64,000 nucleotides of DNA from NCBI GenBank assembly GCA_036346405.1, contig CM070567.1, forward strand, positions 40,901,470 to 40,965,469, in the 5' to 3' direction. Positions 11,857-22,355 of the stretch are shown piece by piece. Every line of letters begins with the position of its first letter. The stretch's first letter is position 1. The notes below the pieces were generated by a model, which did not search any database, was not told the origin of the DNA, and was given only the letters and a program-made list of their open reading frames with translations. The translations under genes were made by a program, and so were the position numbers. Origin of the DNA: Phyllostachys edulis (taxonomy: Eukaryota; Streptophyta; Magnoliopsida; Poales; Poaceae).

Positions 11857-12487
11857 ATTGGTATCAGAGCGAGGCTGCAAAGCTGCGTTCCGGCGGCGAG
11901 ATCGTTGGTGCAACGACGAGCGTCGCCTGCGCAGCAGGGTGCATGTCTTGGCGCAAGGCATCATGGATGGAGATGTGCTCCTGATGGCCATGCAAGAAGA
12001 GAGATGGCCATACAAGAATGGAAAGCGGAGCACGCACGGGCAGCTACGCAGGCGCTTGCGTGTGCGTGCGCAGCGCAGCCTGGTGCAGGCGTCTTGGCGT
12101 CGCATGAGCGCTGTATAGAGAGCGGCTGCGTCGCGGCGCCAAGGCGAACGCACGCACGCGGGAGGCAAGGTGCAGGCGCTGCTACGGCGTGAGTGCGGCG
12201 CATCACGGCGGAGAGGTGGGCTCCTGTAGCGTGCGACAGGAGTATGCATGCGGAAGATCTCGGCGACACATCAGGCGTGGCAGTGGCGGAGCCCACGGCA
12301 GGGCGTGGCGGCTCGATGCGGCGAGACCGACGCACCGCACGGTGCATATGGCCCCATGACGAGGAGGAGCCTACACGTCGGTGGAACGCAAAATGAGTTG
12401 CGCATTGCCAAGGTGAAAGCGTTGTGTTGGTACTAGGCGGTTGCGGTGCCATATTTGTGTGTGCGTCCATGGAGTTGAGTCCGGGGT

Positions 12488-12800
12488 GTTGAGGAGGTGT
12501 GTTCACCTTCCTGAGTCGAGTCCGTTAAGTTGAGTTCGGGATGTTGAGGAGATGTGTTCGCCGTCCTAAGTCACGTCCATAAAATTGAGTCCGGTATGTT
12601 GAGGAGGTGTGTTCGCCGTCCTGAGTCGAGTCCGTTGAGTTGAGTCCGGGACGTTGAGGAGATGTGTTTGCCGTCCTGAGTCAAGTCCGAAGAGTTGTGT
12701 CCGGGATGTTGAGAAGATGTGTTCGCCATCCTAAGTCGAGCCCATGGAACGTTGAGGAGATGTGTTCGCCGTCCTGTGTCGAGTATCAGTTGGGCAAGTC
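12488..12800. repeat. 55-bp tandem repeat array
   Basis: Six units with starts at 12,488, 12,543, 12,598, 12,653, 12,708 and 12,751 (period 55, last step 43), each around GTTGAGGAGATGTGTTCGCC and GTCCTGAGTCGAGTCC. It lies just before the polypurine tract of the nested LTR element. The minus-strand ORF over it (12,571-12,840) is a by-product. Confidence 0.85.
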
Positions 12801-12858
12801 GTAGTTGAGACCGACTACCGTACCAAGTTAGAGTCGGCAAGTCTAGATTAGGGGGGAT

Positions 12859-13249
12859 TGTTGAAAATTAATCTAGACTTACCAAGTAATAGGGTGTTAG
12901 AATCCTGATGCAATCAGCATCAGATCAATTTAGTTTGTTTCCTTTGTTAGGCTTTCCATGTTTAGTTTTTTGGCTTGGGTAGCAAGTTGATTAGATAGTC
13001 TACAAAAGGATGTGTAATCATATGTATTTTGATTGAAGCAAGAGGGAAGAAGAAAATAGAAAACGCTGCCATGAGTTTGTTGGTAGCACCAAAATTCCTA
13101 TAGCTTCCGCATTCATGTGAGCCATTGCTTCCAAGCATACGTGCATGTGTATTTATCTAGCCTATTAGCTTCTGGTGCTGTGTGTGTGTGTGTGTTCACG
13201 TTTGCGTGTGTTTTGTGTTCTCGCATTGAGTATTTGTCTGGTGCCAACA
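12859..13249 (+). repeat. 3' LTR of nested non-autonomous element
   Basis: 391-bp partner of 11,466-11,856, preceded by a polypurine tract. A TG microsatellite near 13,180-13,195 replaces the ACGTGCG of the other copy. Confidence 0.88.
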
Positions 13250-14719
13250 AACCTCCTGTTATCCACACTGCTCGTCCAATCAATATCGCAATACCCTTCC
13301 ATATTCAGGTGTTGATTCTTCCTGAACCAAAGGCCTTTCCTAGGGCCACTCTTCAAATACCACAGGATTCGATATACAACATCCATGTGTCCTGTTCTGG
13401 GATCATGCATATATCGACTAACCACACTCACTATATATGAAATACCAGGTCTTGTATAACACAAATAGATGAGACACCCAACAAACCTTTGATAAGCTTC
13501 CTTGTCAACTGGATCTCCCAACTTAGCACATAGCTTGTGATTCCTATCAATAGGTGAAGCAATAGGGCGACACCCAAGCATAATTGTTTCTGCTAGCAGA
13601 TCAAGGAGATACTTCCTCTGGGAGAGAACTATACCATTCGAAGAACGGGCAATCACAATCCCAAGAAAGTATCGAAGATGTCCAAGATCTTTCACCTCAA
13701 ATGTCTCTCCTAGTCTTTTCTTCAAGGACTTGATTTCCTCGGCATCATCTTCAGTGATCACAATATCATCAGCATATACTGCCAATATGGTGATATGCGA
13801 TCCTCTATGCCTATAAAACATAGTATGATCTCCATTGCACTAAGAATAACCCATACTACAGACTACACGTCTGAATCTATCAAACCACACCCTTAGAAAC
13901 TGCTTCAGACCGTATAAAGACTTTTTGAGATTACACACCTTCCCATTAGTCTGTCTATTCTCAAAGCCTAAAGGAATCTCTATGTATACTTCTTCTGGTA
14001 AATCACCATGTAGAAAAGCATTCTTTGCATCCAAATGATATAGGGGCCATCTGAAGTTAGTTGTACATGAGATCAACGTCCTTACCATGCTCATCTTTGC
14101 CACTGGTGCAAAGGTCTCGTCATAGTCTATCCCATATATTTGACTATAACCTATTGTATCCAACCATGTCTTGTATCTCTTTATCTTGCCTTTAGGAGTT
14201 TGCTTCATCGTAAACACCCATTTGCATCATACTTTCCTTTTTCCTGTTGGAAGTGGAACAAGATATATGTCCTATTCTTCTAAAGTGCACTAAGCTCCTC
14301 CTTCATAGCATCCTTCCACTTAGGATCTTACTTAGCAGCTCGCCAATCCTTTTGAACATGCACTGCCTGAAGAGATGCATTGAATGCTTTGTATGCAGGT
14401 GAGATATGAGAATATGAGATGAAATTTGCAATGTCATGCTCAAAGCCATACCAGACTGAAGGCTTTCTGGCATTAGCTCTAGTTTCCCTATGTTGTGCAA
14501 GTGGTAACTCTAGATGGGAGTGATTAGAATGAACATTACCACTCGCTCCAAGGCGAGGCAAGGGACTTGATGGGGAGAAACTCGAGGAGGGATTTGCGAC
14601 AGGATTAGCTGGCAAGGCTGGCTGTTCAGGCTGTGGCTGTTTAGGCTGTAGCTGTTCTTGTTACACCTCTGCCAGCTCCGTTGGTGGCTCAAGTGCTGAC
14701 TGCTTGTCCCTTTACTTGT

Positions 14720-15115
14720 CCCCTTGTTTCCCAAAGCGCCTTCGCGACGGCTGACGGCGGCGGCGGCTTCCCTTCTTCCTCCTCGCCGGTTCTCCCCTCT
14801 CCTTCTCCTCAGCGAGAGCAGCAACCCAAGATGTCTGCTTCCGAAGATTTGGTGGCGGCCCTGCGTGTCCGAGCGTCGGATCGGGCCGGATCTGCTCCCC
14901 AGCCACAGTTCGGGCTCACCCGCGAGGCGAGGCGGCACAGCCGCAGCTGGGGCTCACAAAGCAAAGCGGTAGCGGCTCGTAGGAGGCGGAGCGACGCAGC
15001 GGCGGCTCGGCGGAGGCGACGAGAACGAGGACAAACGACAACGGCGGCGGCGGCGGCTGAGGTAAGCGAGGGTAGGGTTAGGTTTAGGGTTCGGTGGTGG
15101 TGGTGGTGGATGGGA
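14720..15115 (-). other. GC-rich leader of the Copia derivative
   Basis: Strongly GC-rich stretch with CGG/CCG runs between the PBS (15,121-15,136) and the integrase-RT linker. Plus-strand (14,681-15,202) and minus-strand (14,510-14,938) ORFs cross it, but neither shows a domain, and the plus ORF runs into the LTR. It may be the family's own leader or captured host sequence; the related element at 24,890-31,848 lacks its 5' end, so no comparison is possible here. Confidence 0.45.
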
Positions 15116-15120
15116 ACGAA

Positions 15121-15284
15121 GATGGCTCTGATACCATATAGATTTTTAGGAATATTATGTGTGTCTCCCGTAGGATCTCCACACCATTTATTTATAGTCT
15201 AAAAGTTAAATCCGACTCTAATATAAGGTTAGATCCAACGCTAACACGACTCGTTATTTAGATCCTAATACTAACTCACCAACA
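15121..15284 (-). repeat. 5' LTR and PBS of intron-6 Copia element
   Basis: LTR 15,137-15,284 reads on the minus strand TGTTGGTGAGTTAG ... ATCTATA (the terminal CA has become TA). It is followed directly by TGGTATCAGAGCCATC (15,121-15,136), complementary in style to initiator tRNA-Met. A TATAAATAAA-type box lies within the LTR. Confidence 0.88.
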
Positions 15285-15577
15285 GCTGCTTTGTGTAATA
15301 CCAAAAACGAAAAAAAAGGCAGCAGCAGACATGAAGTACACTTTTGTTTATTTTGGTACCGGATGGCACATTGATAGGACTCTTCAAATAATTTGCATTC
15401 CAATTTACAATAATACTGTAGGTACTGAAACAATAAAATGAACTAGTTCTCTTGTAACATTGAGTTCTTCTGCATCTTTTCGAGGAGTCTAAAACTCTGA
15501 ATAATGAGGTAAGAAAAGCACAACGTTTGTCAATTCCATTTTTTTATTGATCAATCGAAAAGTAGCAGAAATCACAC

Positions 15578-15652
15578 CTCTGAAGCCCTTGTCAATATAA
15601 TGCTGACCACCTGAAGGCTATCATTGGGGCTCAACCTACCCTCATGCAAACC
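15578..15652 (-). pseudogene. GSTZ: GSTZ exon 6 with single-base deletion
   Basis: Encodes GLHEGRLSPNDSLQVV, then loses frame: the following bases read QHYIDKGFR only in the +1 frame, which is the expected family sequence. One base (a C before AGCATTATATTGAC) appears to be missing. Splice borders are intact. Confidence 0.88.
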
Positions 15653-15778
15653 CTGCAAAGTAGTTTTCTAAATCAGTCTTGCACATAGACCATTAAACTA
15701 GTACGGAAATGAATTGTAAAGGCAAGATATTGTCAGTGGTAGGCTCAAGGCTGGTAGCTAGATGTTGGTGAAACATAC

Positions 15779-15832
15779 AATGACTGCGTAGCCTTGAAGA
15801 GGTTGAATGCTCGAACAAACGATGTTTGCGAT
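15779..15832 (-). pseudogene. GSTZ: GSTZ exon 5
   Basis: 54 bp encoding IANIVCSSIQPLQGYAVI between canonical AG and GT borders, in phase with exons 4 and 6. Confidence 0.9.
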
Positions 15833-16136
15833 CTGCAAACAAGGAAGAAACACACTTATCGAAATTGAGTTGCAGATAAAAATGTGCTGAATGACAATAA
15901 CAGTGTTGCCCTCTTCACATGACAATAAGATTGTCAACTTATAATAAGTATATGCGCAAACTATCACAGTGAAAAAAATTAAAGAATGGATTCCGGCCTG
16001 ATTCCCTACGCCCAAACTGGATCTAAAAATTAATCAATACTGTGAACTGATTTCATGTCATATGATCTGGAATGTTAAGCACAGATGCCTTGCCTAGTAG
16101 CACAAGATATAAACAGACTTCGAACTGGACATGTAC

Positions 16137-16208
16137 CTGAAGATTAAGAGCTTTCTTTTTTAGATCTTTAGGTAGGAGCGGATGCTGACGATATTTATCT
16201 TCCAGATA
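16137..16208 (-). pseudogene. GSTZ: GSTZ exon 4
   Basis: 72 bp encoding YLEDKYRQHPLLPKDLKKKA then LNLQ, between canonical borders; intact frame. Corresponds to the end of the thioredoxin-like domain and the linker. Confidence 0.9.
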
Positions 16209-16326
16209 CTGTTCAATACAAAAGTAAGACATTTGTTAGTGACTAGTAATAGATGTTCTGGCATGTTGAAGGAGCACATTCTTGAGGGTAAAAAGAAAAT
16301 CCACTGAAGCAAGAATTGTAACTCAC

Positions 16327-16359
16327 CAATGTTATGGCCAGAGAGTCGGAAACTACAAT
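16327..16359 (-). pseudogene. GSTZ: GSTZ exon 3, 3' part (after LINE)
   Basis: Encodes IVVSDSLAITL then a GTGAGT donor. VVSDSLAI is the glutathione-binding SDS loop of the family. It is separated from the first part of the exon (20,111-20,163) by the LINE. Confidence 0.9.
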
Positions 16360-16372
16360 GCCCCCATCTACT

Positions 16373-19300
16373 TTTTTTTAGATAATAGAAGAGAAAACCC
16401 TCCCGATCTCTGCATCAAAGATGCACACAGCCTAGTTTATTACAAAATTCCAAGTTCAAAAAATATCCAAAAAGTTGATAGTGGCTCGAAGCCTTACAAC
16501 CAAAAAACTACTGAAGTTTAAATTCAGTCATTACATATCCTGTGACTAAACCGCCACCCACGGTTGTTGAAAATTTGCTTCGCCACATATTCCAACCTGG
16601 CACTTCCACTCATCAAGTGCTCCTTCTGGGCTGGTTTTTGCGTACTTGCCCAAGCTCTCATCCATTGCCCACTCAGAAAGATAACCTGCAATGGATTAGT
16701 AATAATCTTTTTATCAAAAACTGCATCATTCCGACATAACCAAATAGACCAATATAAGACACTGACTCCCACAAGGAGTTGTGATTTTAAAGTTTTTGGA
16801 ATACCGGCTAACCAATTCCCAAACATATTGGCCATATTCACAGGAGGGGATAAATTAAACGCACATTGAACAGCCCACCAAGTAAGTCGTGTAAATGGAC
16901 AATCAATAAAAGGTCTTTGAATTGTTTCCTCTGTGTCTGAAACAACACTTTTACTTCCTCCAATTTCTTTTGTCTGATTATCCTTAGTTAAGACTACCCT
17001 CTTTTGAGATACCAAAGAAAGATTTTCACTTTTAAAGGAATTTTAAGTAACCAAATTAAATTACTATTGGGGGCTCTATAACTTCCAATGAGTGCTGTAT
17101 AAAAAGATTGTACAGAAAATAATCCGAACTTATTCAAATTCCATCTAAAAACATCTTTTTGAGAACTCAATTGTAAATTGGCAATTCTCAAAATTAACTC
17201 ATTCCAAGCCTGTAACTTAGGCCCAACAATAGATCGACGAAAAGAAATATTTAGAGGAGCCGAACTCATAATCTTTGCTATTGTGTCGTCCTTTTTCCTC
17301 ACCACATGGTAAATGATGGGATATTGACTTTTTAGAGGAGAATCTCCTAACCAAATATCTTCCCAGAATCTAGTTTGTTTTCCATTTTCAACCTGGAATG
17401 ATCCAAAGCGGAAAAAATTATCTTTAACTTTCATTAAACTTGACCAAAAGTGGGAAGTCCCAGGTTTGTTAATCACCTGTGAAAGGCTCTTCTCACCCAA
17501 ATATTTCCTAGTTAGCAAAGTTTGCCAAACCCCTTCTTCATTAAGCAACTTAAAAAGCCATTTCCCCAATAAACTCTTATTTTTTGTGTCTAAGTTCTGA
17601 ATTCCTAGACCACCTTGTTCTTTGGGAGTACAAACTAAACTCCATTTAGCAAGCCTATATTTCCTTTTCTGACTATCACTCTGCCAAAAAAATCTAGATC
17701 TATAAAAATCTAGTCTTTTGAGAACTTTCCTTGGGATCTCAAAAAAAGACATCATAAACATAGGTAGGCTACTTAGCACCGAGTTAATAAGCACCAAGCG
17801 TCCACCAACAGACATATTTTTCCCTTTCCAACTACTGAGTTTCCTTTCAACTCTATCTTCAACCCCTTTCCAATCACTATTCCTTAATCTTCGATAGTGA
17901 ATTGGAATACCTAAGTACCTAAAAGGAAAGACTCCCCTTTCGCAACCAAATAAATGAGTATACTGCTGTTCAGCTTCTTTGGCTTTACCAAAACAAAATA
18001 TTTCACTCTTATGAAAGTTAATCTTTAAACCTGATAATTGTTCAAAGACACACAGAAGAAGTTTGAGATTTTTTGCTTGCTCTATGTCATTATTCAAAAA
18101 AAGAATAGTGTCATCAGCATATTGTAATATTGACAATCCATCATCAATCAAATGAGGAACTACTCCCGACAAAAGACCTTCTTCCTTAGCTCTTGAAATA
18201 AGGATGGCTAGCATATCCACCACAAAGTTAAAAAGAATTGGGGACATGGGGTCTCCTTGTCTAAGACCTTTCTTAGTTTGAAAGAAAGGTCCTAAGTCAT
18301 CATTAACTTTTATTCCAACACTCCCTCCTATTACTAGACTTTCCACCCAGCAACACCATTTAGCTGAAAATCCTTTCATCTTCAAAGTTTGGAGTAAAAA
18401 CGACCATTTTACTTTGTCGTAAGCTTTTTCAAAATCAAGCTTGAGGACAATCCCATCCAACTTTTCTTTATGAAGTTCATGAATGGTTTCATGAAGAATA
18501 ACAACTCCATCAAGTATGTATCTCCCTTGCATAAATGCTGTCTGTGATGTTCTAACAATCTTCTGCGCTACATTATTATTTCTATTGGTGATTACTTTGG
18601 AAAACACTTTGAAGCTAACATTCAGAAGACAAATAGGCCTATACTGCTGGATTTGTTTAACTTCCGCTTTTTTGGGAATTAGTGTAATAATCCCAAAATT
18701 TAGGCTAAAAAGAGGCATAGAGCAACTATGCAAATCATGGAACATAGCCATCATATCATTTTTAATAACTTCCCGAAACACCGATAAAACTTCAAAGAGG
18801 AAGCCATCGCCCCAGTGCTTTGTTATGTTCCATTTGAAAAATTGCTTCTTTCACCTCCTTCTCATTAAAAGGCATTGTAAGTAAAATGTTATCAGTCTCG
18901 GAAACTTGAGGTATATCATTCCTGAAACCATCGATTATGGATACCTGATTATCTTCGGAAGGTCCAAAAAAACCTTTGTAGTAATTGGTGATATACTTTT
19001 TTAATTGTACATCACCCTGAATTATCCCCTCATTCTGTTCGAGCTGAAAAATTCTTTGTCGTCTATATTTACCATTTGCGATCAAATGATAGAATCGTGT
19101 ATTCCTATCTCCCTCCAAAAGGAATTTCACTTTGGACCTTTGGTACCATTTAATCTCTTCTTCTCTTAAAAGATGTACCAATCTCTCATTAGCTAATCTT
19201 TTAAGATCAAGGTCCTCATTAGATAAACTCGAAATCTCAGCTTTTTTATCTAGCTCGTCAATTATCAAGTTAAGAGCTATCTTTTCTTTTTTATAAGTCC

Positions 19301-20110
19301 CACTGCAATTTTTAGCCCAACCACGAAGGTATTGTCTAAGAGATCTAATTTTCCATTGCCAAATTTGCAAAGCACCTCGACCTTTATTTTCCATTTTCCA
19401 AACCTCATTCACCATCTCCCTAAATCCTTCTCTACACAACCAAATAATTCAAATTTAAATAAAGGTGATTCCTCTAAGAGAGGTCATACCATATTTAAAA
19501 ACAACGGCGTGTGATCGAACAGAGACCGTTCAAGAGCATTGACTGTGACCAAAGGAAATTTTTGCTCCCAGTCTGTACTCATTAAAACTCTATCCAACTT
19601 TTCAAATGTTGGATTATTTAACGAATTAGCCCAAGTATACCGTCTTTCAGATAAATCTATTTCCCGTAAATCCAAGTTATTAATGATGGCATTAAATAAA
19701 AAAGGCCATCTATAATCAAAATTATCCTTATTTTTTTTGCCTGAATGCCTAATGATATTAAAATCGCCCCCAACTAAAATGGGAAGTGATTCTTTACTAC
19801 AAACGTGAACCAATTCATTGAGGAACTTTTCCTTAAATTGAGCTTTGAGTGCTGTAATGCTTGACTACAAGAACCCATTGAAAATCATCTTCTCTATTTT
19901 TAAGGTGAAACTTAACATAGAAATCGCCAGCATCAATAGAACCAATATCATAAACCTGAGGGTCTACCCCTAAAAGGATACCCCCGACCGACCTTGTGTT
20001 GGAGAAAAATGCCACAAAAAGTCCCGACCACCACAAAGATGGTTAAGATTAGAAATTGAAAAATCATGCTTAACAGTTTCAAGAATAGCCACAAAGTCTA
20101 AATGCTGCTC
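16373..20110 (-). mobile_element. 5'-truncated L1-type LINE inserted in GSTZ exon 3
   Basis: Flanked by a perfect 13-bp target duplication gcccccatctact (16,360-16,372 and 20,111-20,123). The 3' end (low coordinate) has a short A-tail, seen as T's at 16,373-16,379, preceded by TTATCTAAAA as in the LINE at 33,540-40,794. The 5' end is truncated within the endonuclease domain, the usual result of incomplete target-primed reverse transcription. 3,738 bp. Confidence 0.95.
16524..20090 (-). pseudogene. LINE ORF2 remnant: endonuclease C-part, reverse transcriptase, zinc-binding tail
   Basis: Minus-strand pieces in order: partial AP-type endonuclease (19,833-20,090; VYDIGSIDAGDFYVKFHLKN); 19,484-19,813 with GGDFNIIR and LFDHTPLF; 18,792-19,439; the RT core 16,994-18,781 (FEKAYDKVKWSFL, RQGDPMSPILFN, QYADDTILFLNND); and the zf-RVT region, ending RICND at 16,524. 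Frames are broken at about 19,820, 19,450, 18,785 and 17,005 and the endonuclease is incomplete, so it is inactive. About 150 bp of 3' UTR follow. Confidence 0.92.
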
Positions 20111-20163
20111 GCCCCCATCTACTAATGCTGGTATATACTTGATTGGATTTATTTTTTCATAAT
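20111..20163 (-). pseudogene. GSTZ: GSTZ exon 3, 5' part (before LINE)
   Basis: Encodes DYEKINPIKYIPALVDGG after a TTGTAG acceptor, then enters LINE sequence. Together with 16,327-16,359 and one copy of the target duplication the exon is 86 bp and in frame. Confidence 0.92.
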
Positions 20164-20584
20164 CTACAAAGGAAAGCCATAACAGTGAAACTACAATCTA
20201 AACTTAAACTTTTCTAACAAAAAAAAAATGCAATGTGAACATGTGAACATAGAAGCCTTTAGAAAGTCATGTTGTAAAAGCATTTCATTGTTCATTATCA
20301 AAGGTAGCGCACGGAGCTGATCAAGCAGACTATGCTTTTTTAATGTCCAGGAAAGTAATCATCGGTATGCAGTTATCTAGGAAATTTAGGTGGTAAGGCA
20401 CTGATACACAATTAAGCATTAGTATCAGGCATCAAATATAATTCTAATGTTATGATATCATCACACATTGCATGATTGCATCAACTCTGACCATGACCCC
20501 CCTGTCCTAGCTCTCTATCAATTCCAAACCAAGAAATGAGATAGTTATTGTAATACATGAAATGTGTTTAGGTGCTTCGATTAC

Positions 20585-20629
20585 CTGGATCTGTCCGAGG
20601 ATTGACTGCTTTGTACTCATAATCCACAC
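20585..20629 (-). pseudogene. GSTZ: GSTZ exon 2
   Basis: 45 bp encoding VDYEYKAVNPRTDP with split codons at both ends, matching the phases of exons 1 and 3. Canonical borders. Confidence 0.92.
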
Positions 20630-21301
20630 CTTTAGCATAAATAAAAAGTTGTAATTAGTTTATTCAACTATAAGAGCTTACAGTATTTAACATTTAATAA
20701 ACAAGTATGTTTCATGTTTCTAAGATAAAGTTGCTCTGCATTTATCCAATGTACTCAATTTATAACAACTATGAAGTACTAGATCCCGAATAAATGTTTC
20801 CACAAGTCTGCATATCATCAGGTTCTCTAAACAGAAATTAGCTCAACTTGATATGGGCCAATATCACCAACGTATCTTTTATTTCCTGCGAACTCGATAT
20901 CTCTTTTCGATTTAAAGAAATCAGGGGTTTCGCAAGAAAAGACTATTGGGAGCATCACACTAAAAGAAATCAACATCATATCATGATCCTTCTTTTCTTC
21001 AGTAGAGATTTAGTGTTCAAGGACTTCAACACAACAGATTCCTAAGCTGGTCAGATTTAGTTTTACTAGACCAAGATAAAACATAACTGCTACCTTCCCT
21101 TCTTGAGTCATCCCTAACTGAAGTTCAGAATCTTGCCAAGATAGATAATTCTGGACCTGATTTTTGCAAAGATTAAGATAATACATAGCAAGAAGAAGCC
21201 ATAGGTTCCCTTATTTTGCCTGATGCTCAATTAGGCCTAAGAAGTGCATAGCACAATCAAGAAGCAACCAAGCAAACTCCAAAGTCTCAACAAGTGCTCA
21301 C

Positions 21302-21383
21302 CTTTGAGGTTGAGAGCAATCCTGACACGGTGGGAGCAGGAGCTGATCCAGGCGTTGTACAAGATGGGCTTCGCGTACGCCAT
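21302..21383 (-). pseudogene. GSTZ: GSTZ exon 1 (start codon and active-site motif)
   Basis: ATG at 21,383, then MAYAKPILYNAWISSCSHRV and RIALNLKG, ending at a GTGAGC donor. The SSC motif supplies the catalytic serine in the family. This is the first ATG in the conserved frame. Confidence 0.93.
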
Positions 21384-21564
21384 TGCTCCCTGACTGCCTC
21401 CTTCTCCTGCTGAGTTAACAGCTCGTAGAAGATGATGAGATACTAGGAGGTGCAGGTGAAGCTTGGTTAAATAGAGGGTGAACTGAAGAGTAGATGAAGC
21501 ATGAAAAGCACACAATATATGATAAAGAGTAGTTGACCTGGACCCAGAGATGCCATGTGAGTAC

Positions 21565-21915
21565 TGTTGGGATTTCCCAGGAGAAAACTCACTCATTGTT
21601 TCTTCTCTAGAACACACACACACTGCAGAAGTGAACGCACGAGACAATTCTTTGGTGCTGCCCAAAATCTCAGCATTTTCATTGTTTCCTCCTTTGTTTT
21701 TATACACCAAGACACAAGTAACTGAAGAACTAATAGCTGATCATGACTCTAATAGCTAAGCATGACTGCATTGTGCCATAATCGCCGTTCTAATGCATTA
21801 CTAGCGTTCTAATGCCCATGACTTGCACAGACATGCAAACAAAACCGAAACAAAATTGAAGCGTCACAAGAAAAAACAGTAAGCATAATAACCAATCATC
21901 AAGGATTATTCAACA
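21565..21915 (-). repeat. 3' LTR of upstream non-autonomous element
   Basis: 351 bp, TG...CA. Pairs with 22,752-23,097; only a few small indels and substitutions are visible. Confidence 0.88.
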
Positions 21916-22355
21916 AACACCCCTAATCCTTGATGTGCAAACTCATCGTTGCGATAAACTTGTAACCTCTTACCACGCGGTGCATACTTCACAAGCCGAA
22001 GTCCGATCTCCTGACGCATCTCCAAGGAGTTTTATCTTCTTCTTACTGACCATGCCGCCGGTGACACAACTTGCCGGCATCTTTCACTTCTTCACCGCCG
22101 GTGACACACCTCACCGGCGACTTTGACCTCTACCTCAGCTCCAATTGTCTTTCGCCGGTGACACAACTTGACGGCGACGGAGACTCACACAGAGCTTACA
22201 CACATGAGAACTTGGACACACCTACAATAACTCATGCACACACACATGCATCATGCACTGACTCATCTACATGCATGACCATGACACAAATATACGCACG
22301 TATGTAACACACCTCCTACGTGCATACAAAGAAATAAATGACACATGCAACACTC

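Larger units (their letters stand above)
11466..13249 (+). mobile_element. Small non-autonomous LTR retrotransposon nested in the Copia RNase H region
   Basis: Two 391-bp direct repeats (11,466-11,856 and 12,859-13,249) begin TGTTGAAAATT and end in CGAACA or CCAACA. The first is followed by a tRNA-Met type PBS (TGGTATCAGAGC, 11,859-11,870); the second is preceded by a polypurine tract (AGGGGGGAT, 12,850-12,858). Flanks are GACCT / AACCT, one mismatch; the undisturbed target at 62,695-62,705 reads aaacctcc. The 1-kb interior is GC-rich, has no RT, protease or integrase, and ends in a 55-bp tandem array. This is the size and style of TRIM/SMART-like parasites that depend on other elements. Confidence 0.88.
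11124..14640 (-). pseudogene. Copia pol remnant: linker, reverse transcriptase, RNase H
   Basis: Minus-strand frames in order: linker with ARKPSVWYGFEHDIANFIS (about 14,370-14,500); RT pieces (13,840-14,217, with ATFAPVAKMSMVRTL-type motif and HLDAKNAFLHGDLPEEVYIE); the catalytic YADDIV motif (near 13,770); then RNase H split by the nested element, resuming at 11,464 with GGNLVSWRSKKQEVVARSTA and ending near 11,124. Several frameshifts and stops. No capsid, protease or integrase. Confidence 0.85.
9002..15130. repeat. Segmental duplication, left copy
   Basis: From 9002 the sequence matches 60,377 onward in direct orientation, through the LTR remnant, the GSTZ 3' flank, exons 9-7 and the Copia element, up to at least about 14,600, which corresponds to the window end at 64,000. 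Differences: the right copy has an extra 13 bp near 61,415; the left copy has about 120 bp near 10,555-10,680 absent on the right, a private 32-bp tandem duplication at 10,811-10,874, and the private LTR element at 11,466-13,249. The right limit is unknown because the partner runs off the window. Confidence 0.85.
10884..15284 (-). mobile_element. Copia retrotransposon, internally deleted, inserted in GSTZ intron 6
   Basis: Bounded by short LTRs (10,884-11,027 and 15,137-15,284) and flanked by a 5-bp target duplication GCTGC (10,879-10,883 and 15,285-15,289). On the minus strand the order is 5' LTR, PBS (TGGTATCAGAGCC, initiator tRNA-Met type), a GC-rich leader, a spacer, RT, RNase H, polypurine tract (CTTAAGTGGGAG), 3' LTR. 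Capsid, protease and integrase are missing: the leader runs straight into the integrase-RT linker. It is interrupted by a second LTR element at 11,466-13,249. Without that the element is about 2.6 kb. The same insertion at the same base occurs in the right-hand duplication (62,121 onward). Confidence 0.88.
10190..21383 (-). pseudogene. GSTZ: Zeta-class glutathione S-transferase (maleylacetoacetate isomerase), disrupted nine-exon gene
   Basis: GSTZ enzymes isomerise maleylacetoacetate using glutathione in tyrosine breakdown. Nine exons fit: 21302-21383, 20585-20629, 20111-20163 plus 16327-16359 (exon 3, split), 16137-16208, 15779-15832, 15578-15652, 10754-10815, 10406-10465, 10190-10291. All have GT-AG borders. 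Without the insertions the reading adds up to about 212 residues, normal for the family. The N-terminal motif SSCSHRVRIALNLKG is the zeta active-site region; GDVFLAPQIHAGIHRF and the C-terminal helices follow. Lesions: a LINE inside exon 3, one base missing in exon 6 (after codons for LQVV), and a Copia element with a nested LTR element in intron 6. A further LTR element lies about 180 bp upstream of the ATG. The identification is firm; function is lost unless an intact copy exists elsewhere. Confidence 0.92.

Noticed and set aside
12488..12800. Possible CRISPR or satellite
   Set aside because: A local six-copy 55-bp array inside a small LTR element; no spacers and no large satellite block.
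14681..15202. 173-codon plus-strand ORF with Ala/Arg-rich sequence
   Set aside because: It lies antisense to the Copia leader and runs into the LTR and PBS; high GC alone produces long frames here. No domain seen.
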